64,000 nt of DNA from contig CAWDVG010000004.1 of assembly GCA_963805795.1 (NCBI GenBank), positions 558,001 through 622,000 on the forward strand, in the 5' to 3' direction. Positions 8,726 to 17,547 of this stretch are shown here, piece by piece (the first letter of the stretch is position 1; each line of letters opens with the position of its first letter). Made by a program: the position numbers and the translations under genes. This DNA comes from CAWARU01 sp963805795. GTDB taxonomy: Bacteria > Pseudomonadota > Gammaproteobacteria > UBA6186 > Azoamicaceae. The notes under the pieces are model-generated. The model had not been told where the DNA came from. It ran no database searches and was given only the letters and a program-made list of their open reading frames with translations.

Positions 8726-10921
8726 ATGGATATAAAACAGCAACTGACTATCTTGAATCCAGCCCAGCAACAAGCGGTTACCGCGCCCTTTGGCAATTTA
8801 CTTGTCCTAGCAGGAGCTGGTAGCGGCAAGACCCGAGTCTTAGTGCATCGCATCGCTTGGTTTATTTGCGAACAAGCTGTCTCTTCTTACGGCATTTTAG
8901 CAGTAACCTTTACCAATAAAGCGGCAGCGGAAATGCGTGGACGTTTAGAATCGATGATAGGTCGAGAGGGGTCTGGCATGTGGGTCGGTACTTTTCATGG
9001 CTTATCACATAAAATATTGCGTTTACATTGGAAAGAAGCCAATCTACCTGAGAATTTTCAGGTCATTGATTCTGACGATCAACTTTCCATTATTCGGCGA
9101 ATATTTAAAAGTCTGAACATCAATGAAGATCGTTACGATCCTAAAAAAGCGCAAGGATTTATCAACCGCAAAAAGGATGAAGGCATTCGTTTTGCACAAT
9201 GGATGAAGGCAGACGGAGCCTACGAACAAGTGATGGGTGATGTTTATTGTGAATATGAAAAAATTTGTGCAGCCAATGGTTTAGTGGACTTTGCTGAGCT
9301 ATTACTACGTGCCTACGAGATCCTTAAAAGCAATGCCGAATTGGCAGCGCATTATCAAGCACGATTTTTACATTTTTTAGTGGATGAATTTCAAGATACC
9401 AATTCCATTCAATACCAATGGCTCTCTATCTTGGCAAGTCATGCACGATCAGTAACGGTTGTGGGGGATGATGATCAATCTATCTACGGCTGGCGAGGCG
9501 CAAAAATTGAAAATATTCGACGTTTTGAACGAGAATATAAAGATACTCATTTAGTTCGTTTAGAGCAAAATTATCGTTCCACTGCCACTATCCTATCCGC
9601 AGCGAATGCCCTCATTTCTAATAATGGTGGACGTTTTGGGAAAACACTCTGGACGGAAGGAGAGCAGGGTGATCCTATTCATGTTTATCGTGCTTTTAAT
9701 GAAGAAGATGAAGCTCTATATGTGGTTAGGCAAATACGCGCTTGTATGGATGAAGGGCGGCGCTTAAGAGATATCGGAGTTTTATATCGTTCTAACGCTC
9801 AATCTCGAGTATTAGAAGAAGCCATGGTAAGAGCTGGAATTCCCTATACTATCTATGGTGGTTTAAGATTTTTCGAACGCGCCGAAATCAAAGATGCATT
9901 AGCCTATTTAAGATTGGCTGTTAATCCTAACGATGATACCGCTTTTGAACGCATCGTGAATGTTCCTCCTAGAGGCATTGGTGATAGAACCATCGAAAAA
10001 ATAAAAGAATTAGCCTTAGCCGAAAAGACTTCCCTTTGGCTCGCTGCCAAAGCAGCCATTGCAGAGCGGATCTTGACTGGAAAAATAGGGGGTGGGTTAA
10101 ATCATTTTATTGAAACCATGGAAAGCTTAATGGGCTGCTTGCAAACATCCTCTTTAAGCAGCATCGTTGAAAACGTGATTAAAGAAACCGGTCTTTTACA
10201 ACATTTTAAAGAGCAAAAAAGCGAAAAATCTCAAAGCCGAGCTGAAAACTTGGAAGAATTGTTAAATGCCATAGCAGATTTTGAAATGGAATATCCGCAA
10301 GATGAAGGATCCGCATTATTGTCATTTCTTTCCTATGCTTCCCTAGAAGGTGGTGAACGGAGCAGCGGAGAAAACGAAGACAGTGTACAACTCATGACTC
10401 TGCATTCTGCTAAAGGGTTAGAGTACCCAGTGGTATTTATTTGTGGCTTAGAAGATGGCTTATTCCCGCATCATTTTTCTCGTGAAAACCCACAAGCATT
10501 AGAAGAAGAACGCAGACTTTGCTATGTGGGTATTACAAGAGCCATGCAGCGTTTATATTTAACCCATGCCGAAAAAAGACGATTGTTTGGACGAGATGAA
10601 GAGCGCTGTGTCTCACGTTTTATCGGTGAAATCCCGAGCAATCTTTTAAAAGAAGCCAATCGCAAAGTAAACGTTAGACCCCATTCAAATTTCTCCTTTA
10701 ATGCGCCCGTAAAAGCGCCTGTTGTAAAACCCTCGTTCCTATTAGATGCATGGGAAGGTGAGGGTTTTTGTTTAGGACAACGCGTTGCCCATCCTAAGTT
10801 TGGTCAAGGAACCGTTATTGATCACGAAGGGAATGGCGAACGCGCTCGTATTCATGTGCATTTTGATAACCATGGCAGTAAATGGTTGGCCATGGCCTTT
10901 GCAAAGCTAGAAGCGGTTTAG
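8726..10921 (+). CDS. uvrD: DNA helicase II, UvrD
   Basis: UvrD is a superfamily 1A 3'-5' helicase that acts in nucleotide excision repair and mismatch repair. All SF1 motifs are visible: Walker A GAGSGKTRVLVHRI near residue 30, TFTNKAAAEMRGR (Ia), DEFQDTN (II), GDDDQSIYGWRGA (III), QNYRST (IV), MTLHSAKGLEYPVVF (V) and YVGITRAM (VI). The C-terminal Tudor-like domain, which can contact RNA polymerase, is present (GQRVAHPKFGQGTVIDHEG). Length (731 aa) is typical. It stands alone after a divergent lipoprotein gene. No clear LexA box was seen upstream. Confidence 0.97.
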   Translation: MDIKQQLTILNPAQQQAVTAPFGNLLVLAGAGSGKTRVLVHRIAWFICEQAVSSYGILAVTFTNKAAAEMRGRLESMIGREGSGMWVGTFHGLSHKILRLHWKEANLPENFQVIDSDDQLSIIRRIFKSLNINEDRYDPKKAQGFINRKKDEGIRFAQWMKADGAYEQVMGDVYCEYEKICAANGLVDFAELLLRAYEILKSNAELAAHYQARFLHFLVDEFQDTNSIQYQWLSILASHARSVTVVGDDDQSIYGWRGAKIENIRRFEREYKDTHLVRLEQNYRSTATILSAANALISNNGGRFGKTLWTEGEQGDPIHVYRAFNEEDEALYVVRQIRACMDEGRRLRDIGVLYRSNAQSRVLEEAMVRAGIPYTIYGGLRFFERAEIKDALAYLRLAVNPNDDTAFERIVNVPPRGIGDRTIEKIKELALAEKTSLWLAAKAAIAERILTGKIGGGLNHFIETMESLMGCLQTSSLSSIVENVIKETGLLQHFKEQKSEKSQSRAENLEELLNAIADFEMEYPQDEGSALLSFLSYASLEGGERSSGENEDSVQLMTLHSAKGLEYPVVFICGLEDGLFPHHFSRENPQALEEERRLCYVGITRAMQRLYLTHAEKRRLFGRDEERCVSRFIGEIPSNLLKEANRKVNVRPHSNFSFNAPVKAPVVKPSFLLDAWEGEGFCLGQRVAHPKFGQGTVIDHEGNGERARIHVHFDNHGSKWLAMAFAKLEAV

Positions 10922-11012
10922 GGAATTTCGCTTGAAGACTAATGATGCCGGGATAAAAAAAGTTGACGATTCTTTGGATATCATAGATTTTAGTTAGGTA
11001 AAGTGGTATTTA

Positions 11013-12200
11013 TTATTTTAATTTAAGATCGGTTATTGACGGAGCAATTGCTTGTGTTTGCACCACAACAGGAGTGTTTGCAGAGGCTCCAGGAAATACA
11101 ATGAGTAACGGTTCTGTTGGTTCCTTTTTTTGCTTGCTTTTGACGTCGTGTATTAATTTATTTATTTCTTCCTTGGATAAATCAATTTCTTCTGCACCGA
11201 TCTTTTGAATATGAGGATTTAATGCAGCAACTGTAATAAGGGTTTGAATAACTTCTTTCGAAAAATGATTATGAGAAAATTCTATTTTTTGTAATTTGGT
11301 GTTTTTCAAAAAACCAATAAAATATTCTACTAGTTTTCTAAGAGGGTTGGATAATCCTTGTGCCCTTCCAATTTGATCGCATTCAGCATGTTCTTTTGCG
11401 ATGGAAGGATATGCCTCATCATCAATGGATGTAAGCGGTGACCATTCTCCCAAATTGCAATCCCATAGCGTTAGAGATTTTAAGGTCGCATTTTTGCTTA
11501 AAGTTATAAAAAATTGCTGCCAATCGAGTGTTTCAAATTGATAAAACGTGTCTGATAAAAATAAATTTTCTATTTTATTGCTAAGAATAATACTAAACAA
11601 GCCCTTTTTATGGGCTTTGGCCTCAGAATCGGTTTCGCTATAACTGCAGTTTCTATAATTTAAATTTTTCAGGGTACGACTGTTTTGAATGGCGGTATAA
11701 ATGGCTTGTTGGGATTTTACATTACATTTTCCTATATCGCAATCTGATAAAGTTAAACTGCTAGACAAGCAAATCAATTGGACAATAAAATTAACGAATG
11801 AAATAGAATTATCTAAAGGGTTATTGATTATATCTATTTGTTGGATATGCATGGCAGATAAACAATTATAGAGGAAATCAAATTCTTCGGCACTGAGTTT
11901 CGCAAGATTCCCCTGGGTTATTGTTAAAACAAGCTCACTTTTTTCTTTTCTGCTTTGTATGGATGTAAAAATCGATTTAATTTTTGAAAAATGTTTGTGA
12001 AAGTCAATAAAATTAAAATCTACATAGAAAATTGAAATATTGGGTTTCTTGCATATACATTCGGATAGCGCTTGAACGCTTTTGGCATCCGCTAATGTAA
12101 AATCATGCCCATATGCACTGTTAAATTGTAAATGTAGGGATGTTCCAGTTTGAGTTTGGAGGTTGATAATATATTGTTCAATAAAGTTTTTATTCACCAT
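11013..12200 (-). CDS. leucine-rich-repeat-like protein, putative effector
   Basis: A 395-residue protein with irregular leucine-rich repeats of the ribonuclease-inhibitor style: LKNLNYRNCSYSETD, LKSLTLWDCNLGEW and LQKIEFSHNHFSKEVIQTL. The repeat core covers roughly residues 50-330; there is no signal peptide or membrane segment. The C-terminus is Lys/Pro-rich and then hydrophobic (PLLIVFPGASANTPVV). LRR proteins without export signals are common among type IV secretion effectors in Legionella relatives. It opens an accessory block (11-17 kb) of repeat and coiled-coil proteins and is divergent from the CheD-like gene. No enzymatic domain is seen. Confidence 0.7.
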   Translation of the reverse strand: MVNKNFIEQYIINLQTQTGTSLHLQFNSAYGHDFTLADAKSVQALSECICKKPNISIFYVDFNFIDFHKHFSKIKSIFTSIQSRKEKSELVLTITQGNLAKLSAEEFDFLYNCLSAMHIQQIDIINNPLDNSISFVNFIVQLICLSSSLTLSDCDIGKCNVKSQQAIYTAIQNSRTLKNLNYRNCSYSETDSEAKAHKKGLFSIILSNKIENLFLSDTFYQFETLDWQQFFITLSKNATLKSLTLWDCNLGEWSPLTSIDDEAYPSIAKEHAECDQIGRAQGLSNPLRKLVEYFIGFLKNTKLQKIEFSHNHFSKEVIQTLITVAALNPHIQKIGAEEIDLSKEEINKLIHDVKSKQKKEPTEPLLIVFPGASANTPVVVQTQAIAPSITDLKLK

Positions 12201-12318
12201 TGCATATGCCCAGGATATCTAAATAACAGAAATTAAATCTTATCATGAACCATTTAAAAATACCAGTGCCAAATTTATTAAGTTCTTTTTGTAAGCAGTA
12301 TTTAAAAGTGAGGTCTTT

Positions 12319-14349
12319 ATGTCTAGCAATGTAAGGGCTGGTGGAATTGTTGATGAGATAGGCCAGAAGCAAAAGGAGATTGAATCTTTCAAAAGCCAAA
12401 TAAAATCGGCTATGGATCTTTTATCTGGCAACAAAGATTTTAAAGAGCAAGAAGAGGAGATAATGAACTTGGAAGCGCGACAACGCGCATTTAAAGAGAA
12501 ATTCGAAGATGCACGAAAAATTGGGCGCGACAAAAAATTAGCATCCGATAAGAAAGCAAATGATGATCTACTGACTAAAAAACTTCAAACAGCTAAGCAA
12601 TTAGATCTTAAAATAAAGAATTTGCAAAATTCCATTTCACCCTCGAAAAAAGGCCAAGTTTCACCTACTAAAAACAAACTTTCACCTCAAAAAGCTAAAT
12701 CGTCTCCCAAAAAGACAGATGCCCTAATGCTTAGTCAAAGCGAAAGCATATTGAAGTCACAAAAAATGTTGGAGGATCTAGGAAAACAAAAAGCTGTATT
12801 AATGCAGGAAATTGGGGGGTTACAATTAAAAAAAAACGAATTCACCAAGTTACAAGATCAAGCTAAAGATCTAATGAAATTACAAACCGATTATACTCGT
12901 GCAAGAGATACTTGTATTTCCAATCATAGAATTTTTATACCCCAACAATTTGGGGGGTATGTAACCAAGCCTATTGATCAATATATGACAACAGATGGTC
13001 TTGGAGGTTGCGTTGGTCTAATATTCTATGATAAACAAACAAAACGAGCATTTTTGAGTCACCTGGATGTTCGTCCCGCAGATGCTCTAAATAACATTAG
13101 CAGTCAAGCTTTGCTTAAACAAAATCTTGAATCCTATTTTAGTGCAATTATGGGTAGCGCGAACAAGGAAAATGTTGAGGTTACATTAGTTAGTACTGAA
13201 GGTGTTGGGAAACAGTTTAGAGGTATTGTTAAGGAATGCGTTGGAAAAAAAGGAATAAAAATTGCTGAAATTAATGCAGGCGCATGCGTGGTATCTCTTG
13301 CTACAGGAAAAGTAACCACATATAACGTGGACTCTGCCCTGAAAATCAATAAAGTTGGGGCAGGTCACCGTCAACCCCCTGTATCAAGAGTATATAACCA
13401 TCCCATAAATACAGATTACTTTGGATTTTTTTATTTGCATGAGGGCGCATTGACATTACAAGACGATCCTAACATGGAATATAGGGCTGATGAAAAGAAT
13501 ATTCTGCTATCTAAGGATGATCCTGCAAGAAAGAAAGCAGCAGATGTGAAAGAACACGAAGCTCAATCCAGAACTGAAAATAGGACAGTGCCTTCTCCAC
13601 AAAAAACTGCGATGGTTTCAAACACTAATCCTCTGAGAGTCCCCGCAAATATGGCTCCTCCACCTGCAGCAGCTGCCCCCCATCCGGGTGCAGCTGCTAT
13701 GGGTTCCAATATTTCAGGAATTAGTAGGAAGGATGATTCGCTGAAGCTTTCTGCCAATTGTTATGTTGCTCCCCCAAGTCCAAAGAAAAATACAACTGCG
13801 AATATGGCCCATGCACCTGCTGCAGGAGTGGGGGGGTCTTCTGCAACAGAGATAAGAAGGCCTCCTGCAGCAGAGATGCGGGGGGCTCCTCCGCCAGCTG
13901 CTTCGCCTCAAAGAACAGCTGCAGCTTTTATAGGCGAATTCCATGATGCTTCAATAAACAGAACCCCTTTTTCCTCGACAACTAAAACAAAGGGCGATAA
14001 TCCCTTGCCACCTAATTCTGGAGTAAACGCATCCCATTCAAAAAGAAGTCCTCTCCATAGAGAAAAAGAAAAGGGGAAAGAAAAGGAAAAGGCGGCCAAT
14101 TCCCCACCACCACATTCATTTGCCTCAAGAATGGAAAATCTTGAACATGCATATTCTGCTGCGGCAGCTGCAGCAGCAGCTGCTAATTCTCAAACAAATC
14201 TACAACAATTAACACCTATGGTCATAAAAAAACCACTTACTTCTCGAACACCCTATAAAACCCCTAAACCACCCGACGCCCCAGCTGTGATTGCACATAC
14301 GCCAGATCCCAATCCTGATGATAATCAGCACCCCGCTCCGGGTAGTTAA
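12319..14349 (+). CDS. coiled-coil protein with CheD-like deamidase domain, putative effector
   Basis: This 676-residue protein has three parts. Residues 1-195 are mostly coiled coil, broken at 105-135 by four S-P-x-K motifs at 107, 115, 122 and 129. Residues 200-340 resemble CheD, a chemoreceptor glutamine deamidase: MTTDGLGGCVGLIFYDKQ, AFLSHLD, then GIKIAEINAGACVV and LATGKVTTY, which match the CheD C-terminal pattern. Thr225, Cys231 and His248 have the same spacing (-6, 0, +17) as Thr21-Cys27-His44 of Thermotoga CheD. Residues 360-676 are Pro/Ala-rich and disordered, with three more SPxK/R motifs and a poly-Ala run encoded by GCA/GCT repeats near 14155-14185. No chemotaxis gene is nearby, so a host or other target is likelier than a chemoreceptor. 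Domain assignment is by eye; effector status is inference. Confidence 0.7.
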   Translation: MSSNVRAGGIVDEIGQKQKEIESFKSQIKSAMDLLSGNKDFKEQEEEIMNLEARQRAFKEKFEDARKIGRDKKLASDKKANDDLLTKKLQTAKQLDLKIKNLQNSISPSKKGQVSPTKNKLSPQKAKSSPKKTDALMLSQSESILKSQKMLEDLGKQKAVLMQEIGGLQLKKNEFTKLQDQAKDLMKLQTDYTRARDTCISNHRIFIPQQFGGYVTKPIDQYMTTDGLGGCVGLIFYDKQTKRAFLSHLDVRPADALNNISSQALLKQNLESYFSAIMGSANKENVEVTLVSTEGVGKQFRGIVKECVGKKGIKIAEINAGACVVSLATGKVTTYNVDSALKINKVGAGHRQPPVSRVYNHPINTDYFGFFYLHEGALTLQDDPNMEYRADEKNILLSKDDPARKKAADVKEHEAQSRTENRTVPSPQKTAMVSNTNPLRVPANMAPPPAAAAPHPGAAAMGSNISGISRKDDSLKLSANCYVAPPSPKKNTTANMAHAPAAGVGGSSATEIRRPPAAEMRGAPPPAASPQRTAAAFIGEFHDASINRTPFSSTTKTKGDNPLPPNSGVNASHSKRSPLHREKEKGKEKEKAANSPPPHSFASRMENLEHAYSAAAAAAAAANSQTNLQQLTPMVIKKPLTSRTPYKTPKPPDAPAVIAHTPDPNPDDNQHPAPGS

Positions 14350-14381
14350 CTCTATTTCCAGGTTGTAACCCGAGTTAACCG

Positions 14382-14750
14382 TTAAGCTGAAATTACAAAC
14401 AAGGCCACCATACAACCAAAGCCCAAAGTCCAAATTAAAGTGCGCAGTGCGGCTTTATTATAAATATAGAAAACACCATACAATATTCGAGCCACAATAA
14501 ATACAATGGCAAGAGTATCTATTGTGGATTGTTCAACAAAATTTTGCTGGGCAATCAAGACAGCCGCTGCAAAGGGTGCAAAAGCTTCAAAGCCATTCTG
14601 TTGTGCCCAATAAGCACGTTTACGCCAACCTTGCAGTTTTTCACAAGATTCACGTGGACAAAAATTATCATATCCCCCGGCTTTAGCAAAAGCCACAAAT
14701 ATATAAGGTAAGATGGCGGCAATTAAGACACACCAATAAGCAATTGTCAT
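14382..14750 (-). CDS. MAPEG-family membrane protein
   Basis: A 122-residue protein with about four membrane helices (AYWCVLIAAILPYIFVAFA, AFAPFAAAVLIAQQ, IDTLAIVFIVARILYGVFY, LIWTLGFGCMVALFVI). NGFEAFAPFAAAV and ARILYGVFYIYNKAALRTL match the MAPEG pattern (membrane-associated eicosanoid/glutathione metabolism). Bacterial members often have unproven substrates. It lies between two accessory proteins and converges with the CheD-like gene. Confidence 0.88.
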   Translation of the reverse strand: MTIAYWCVLIAAILPYIFVAFAKAGGYDNFCPRESCEKLQGWRKRAYWAQQNGFEAFAPFAAAVLIAQQNFVEQSTIDTLAIVFIVARILYGVFYIYNKAALRTLIWTLGFGCMVALFVISA

Positions 14751-14777
14751 AATATTTCCTCCTTGAAATAGGCAACT

Positions 14778-16196
14778 TTATTTTTTGACTAACGTTAAAG
14801 TTTCAAAATTCAATCCTATCATATTTAATAATCGAGTAAAATCCTGGCCCAATGTCCCCGCCGCTTTGGTGCAATAAATATTAATATAATTTCTTAAAAT
14901 AAAATTAAAATCGGGCAGCGTCAGGATGGCTAAAATCTTCTTGGCTCTAGCAACCTCCTTGGGTTCTGTGGGACGACATCTTTGCAATAAAATGGCGCCC
15001 AAAATCGTTGCTATCGAGGCTTGTCTTGGCCGATTTGCTTCATAGAAATCTTCAATACATTCATCTAAGACGCGATCCCTATCCCATTCTACCCAAGTGT
15101 CATAATAAGACATGATGGACGTTTTTAGGGCGGCAATTTCCCCACGACTATTCACATCCCCGCGAAACATTAATAAAAACATCATAGCTGGCACACTGGC
15201 TTCCACATTAGCCCAAGAGCAATTTCCACTTAATTGATACCGTGCTGGCAAGGTGGTAAACGAAGAGAGCGCTAATATTTTTTTTATTTCGGTATTAATA
15301 TATTCATCTTTTTTATTATTGAACATCAAATCTTTTAAAAAATCCACATTTAAGGCATAGGGATTTCCTACATGATAGGCGATCACCGTATCAACAATAT
15401 GCTTAACACCTCTATCACATTTGGCAAAGAAATTTTTATACTTAACGAAAGTAATGGCATGTCCTTCATAAGCAACGGGCACCAAAACCAGATCTTGCTT
15501 TAAACCTTCTCGAATAACTGCATCATGTAATTTTGATCCTTCTTTTGTATATTTATATTGCACTAAATCCGAAGCTGTTTTTAGGGTACGGATAATTTTC
15601 TGGATCACGGTGTTATAGGCAGGGTATTTTTTCCCAACAGCACTATTGAAGAATGTCGTTAATGTTCTAAGAATAATTCCCACAGAAAATTCAAGATAAA
15701 AGCCTTCAAAATCGAGTTCTATAAATTGTCCTTTCGCATTAATTATATCCGCTTTACCTTGCAATTCGTAACGATGTCCAATTAATTTAGCATTGATATA
15801 ATCATGCGGAAAAGTTAAATCCGCTCCTTCGTTGACAAGCAAGCGAATGATATCTTCTTCGCCCCGTAAAATAGGATTGACCAATATGGGTTGACCATCT
15901 CTGGAATAATGATTTGGGTTGGCTTTATATTCTAAGAAGAGTTTAACCAGTTCGCGATTTCTTCGATTGACAGCCCATTGTAAAGCCGTTTGGCCGGTGA
16001 TATCTGTTTGATCAATTTTTGCGCCGTTTTTCAGCAAAAACTCGCTTATCCCCGGCTTCCCCATAATGGTCGCTTGGATAAGCGGCGTAAAACCCCAAAC
16101 ATCTTTTTCATTAACATTGCCTCCGTCTTTTACACATTTTTTGACACTGGCTTCGGTGCCAAATAATATCTCTCTGGAGACGGATTGAGTAGCCAC
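14778..16196 (-). CDS. ankyrin-repeat protein with possible cysteine-peptidase-like C-terminal domain
   Basis: A 472-residue protein. Residues 15-130 hold three to four ankyrin repeats (DVWGFTPLIQATIMGKPGI, ITGQTALQWAVNRRNREL, NEGADL). The C-terminal domain contains GHAITFVKYKNFFAKCDRG (His246, Asp261) and YQLSGNCSWANVEAS (Gln321, Cys326). The order His-Asp-Gln-Cys is that of clan CE peptidases and YopJ-type acetyltransferases, although the His-Cys distance (80) is longer than usual. Ankyrin effectors with cysteine-protease-like domains are known in Legionella. There is no signal peptide. The neighbouring 221-aa gene lies 9 bases upstream on the same strand, so the two are probably one operon. 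Ankyrin assignment is firm; the enzyme call is inference. Confidence 0.78.
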   Translation of the reverse strand: MATQSVSREILFGTEASVKKCVKDGGNVNEKDVWGFTPLIQATIMGKPGISEFLLKNGAKIDQTDITGQTALQWAVNRRNRELVKLFLEYKANPNHYSRDGQPILVNPILRGEEDIIRLLVNEGADLTFPHDYINAKLIGHRYELQGKADIINAKGQFIELDFEGFYLEFSVGIILRTLTTFFNSAVGKKYPAYNTVIQKIIRTLKTASDLVQYKYTKEGSKLHDAVIREGLKQDLVLVPVAYEGHAITFVKYKNFFAKCDRGVKHIVDTVIAYHVGNPYALNVDFLKDLMFNNKKDEYINTEIKKILALSSFTTLPARYQLSGNCSWANVEASVPAMMFLLMFRGDVNSRGEIAALKTSIMSYYDTWVEWDRDRVLDECIEDFYEANRPRQASIATILGAILLQRCRPTEPKEVARAKKILAILTLPDFNFILRNYINIYCTKAAGTLGQDFTRLLNMIGLNFETLTLVKK

Positions 16197-16205
16197 TTAA
16201 AAACG

Positions 16206-16871
16206 TTATCCCATACCAGCAGGTCGAGGTTTGGGAGGAGTATAATGTGGGGAATAGTCTGGAGCTTCTGGTTGTAGAACCGGTTTTTTCTTCATATCGT
16301 CCATGGCCATTCGATATTTTACCACTAACTCGTTTGCTTGTTTGGCAACCGGTTTATTTTTAGGTTGAGCTTTTAGATCATTTTGAAGCTTAGCAGCCAG
16401 CTTTAAACGATTTTGCAATTTCTCTTTCAGTTTATTTTCAATTTCCGATTTGTCTTGTATATTATCACTCAGCCCAAGTGCATCCAAAAATTCTTGATCT
16501 AGCTTATCTAGCTCTAACGGCATTCCGCCCATATCTTGTAATTCTGGGTGCGCTTCTAGGGGGATAGAATCAGATGACTGCTTGGCCTGTTGTCCTTGCT
16601 CTAGTGATTCACCCTTTTCATATTGGTTTAGATGCTTTTGAATTTTCTCGTAGCCCTTTTTTATTTTTTCTTCTAAATTTTCAACTGGAGCAACTGCATT
16701 TAGACTAACCAATTCTTGGATATTATGAAGTTCCCCAAAAACTCCCCCAATAAATTGATTGGCTGCTTGGAGTCGTTTCATTTCATCTTTTTGAGCTTGC
16801 AAGGACACTGGGGTCTTATGACCCAAAAAACCTATGGTGTGTATCTCTTTAGTCTTTTCTTTCATTATCAT
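16206..16871 (-). CDS. coiled-coil protein of unknown function
   Basis: A 221-residue hydrophilic protein, mostly predicted helix, with many Lys, Glu and Gln residues (NKLKEKLQNRLKLAAKLQND). It ends in a Pro/Tyr-rich tail (PDYSPHYTPPKPRPAGMG). No signal peptide, membrane helix or known catalytic motif is visible. The gene starts at one of two close ATG codons (MIMKEKTKE). It lies 9 bases upstream of the ankyrin gene and is probably co-transcribed; a chaperone or partner role is possible but unproven. Confidence 0.6.
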   Translation of the reverse strand: MIMKEKTKEIHTIGFLGHKTPVSLQAQKDEMKRLQAANQFIGGVFGELHNIQELVSLNAVAPVENLEEKIKKGYEKIQKHLNQYEKGESLEQGQQAKQSSDSIPLEAHPELQDMGGMPLELDKLDQEFLDALGLSDNIQDKSEIENKLKEKLQNRLKLAAKLQNDLKAQPKNKPVAKQANELVVKYRMAMDDMKKKPVLQPEAPDYSPHYTPPKPRPAGMG

Positions 16872-17005
16872 TTAAATGCTCTCGCACGAAAATAAATCTA
16901 TTAATACCTAGTCTTATTAGACATATGCTAGTTTATCCAGTTCATTAAACGGTGTAAGATCTAAATTTAAGGGAACTCAACCCATATTAAATGTTTATAG
17001 GGTAG

Positions 17006-17533
17006 GTGTATATGCGTTTTTTTCAAAGTCATTATTCTAGCCCTTTGGGTGAATTAATTGCCATTTGTTCTTTAAATGGGTTGTGCCTATTAACTTTTCA
17101 AGAGGAAAAAGATTATATACAATCTTTTCTATCAAAAATTTCTCAATATTATCAAAATATTAGTCTAAAAAAACAAGACCACCCCATTTTAAAACAAACC
17201 CGAGTCTGGTTGCAAAATTATTTTAATAATAAAGAAGCGGATGATGTCCCGATTCCACCATTGGATTTATATGGTTCTGATTTTTCTAAGCGTATTTGGA
17301 ATAAAATGTTATCTATCCCTAAAACTGAGCTTCAAAGTTATGGCTGGCTTGCTCATAAAATTCGAAATCCCAAGGCGGTAAGAGCCGTAGGGGGTGCCGT
17401 AGGGGCAAATCCCCTTGTCTTAATAGTCCCTTGTCATCGCATTATTGGCGCCAATGGTATGTTAACAGGGTTTCGCAGTGGACTTTGGCGTAAGGAGTGG
17501 TTACTCACCCATGAAGGCCATATATTGAGTTAA
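17006..17533 (+). CDS. ogt: methylated-DNA--protein-cysteine methyltransferase
   Basis: This suicide enzyme transfers alkyl groups from O6-alkylguanine to its own cysteine. The active-site motif VPCHRIIGANGMLTGF is present near residue 145, preceded by the helix-turn-helix with the arginine finger (NPKAVRAVGGAVGANP). The N-terminal domain begins RFFQSHYSSPLGELIAIC. It is 175 aa, so it lacks the Ada regulatory domain and is of the Ogt/MGMT type. It stands alone, convergent with the Sua5-type gene. Confidence 0.95.
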   Translation: MYMRFFQSHYSSPLGELIAICSLNGLCLLTFQEEKDYIQSFLSKISQYYQNISLKKQDHPILKQTRVWLQNYFNNKEADDVPIPPLDLYGSDFSKRIWNKMLSIPKTELQSYGWLAHKIRNPKAVRAVGGAVGANPLVLIVPCHRIIGANGMLTGFRSGLWRKEWLLTHEGHILS

Positions 17534-17547
17534 CTATGAACCTAGAA

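Noticed and set aside
13758..13946. Cys/Ser-rich small frames inside the CheD-like gene
   Set aside because: They are alternative-frame readings of the Ala/Pro-rich tail with no start signals.
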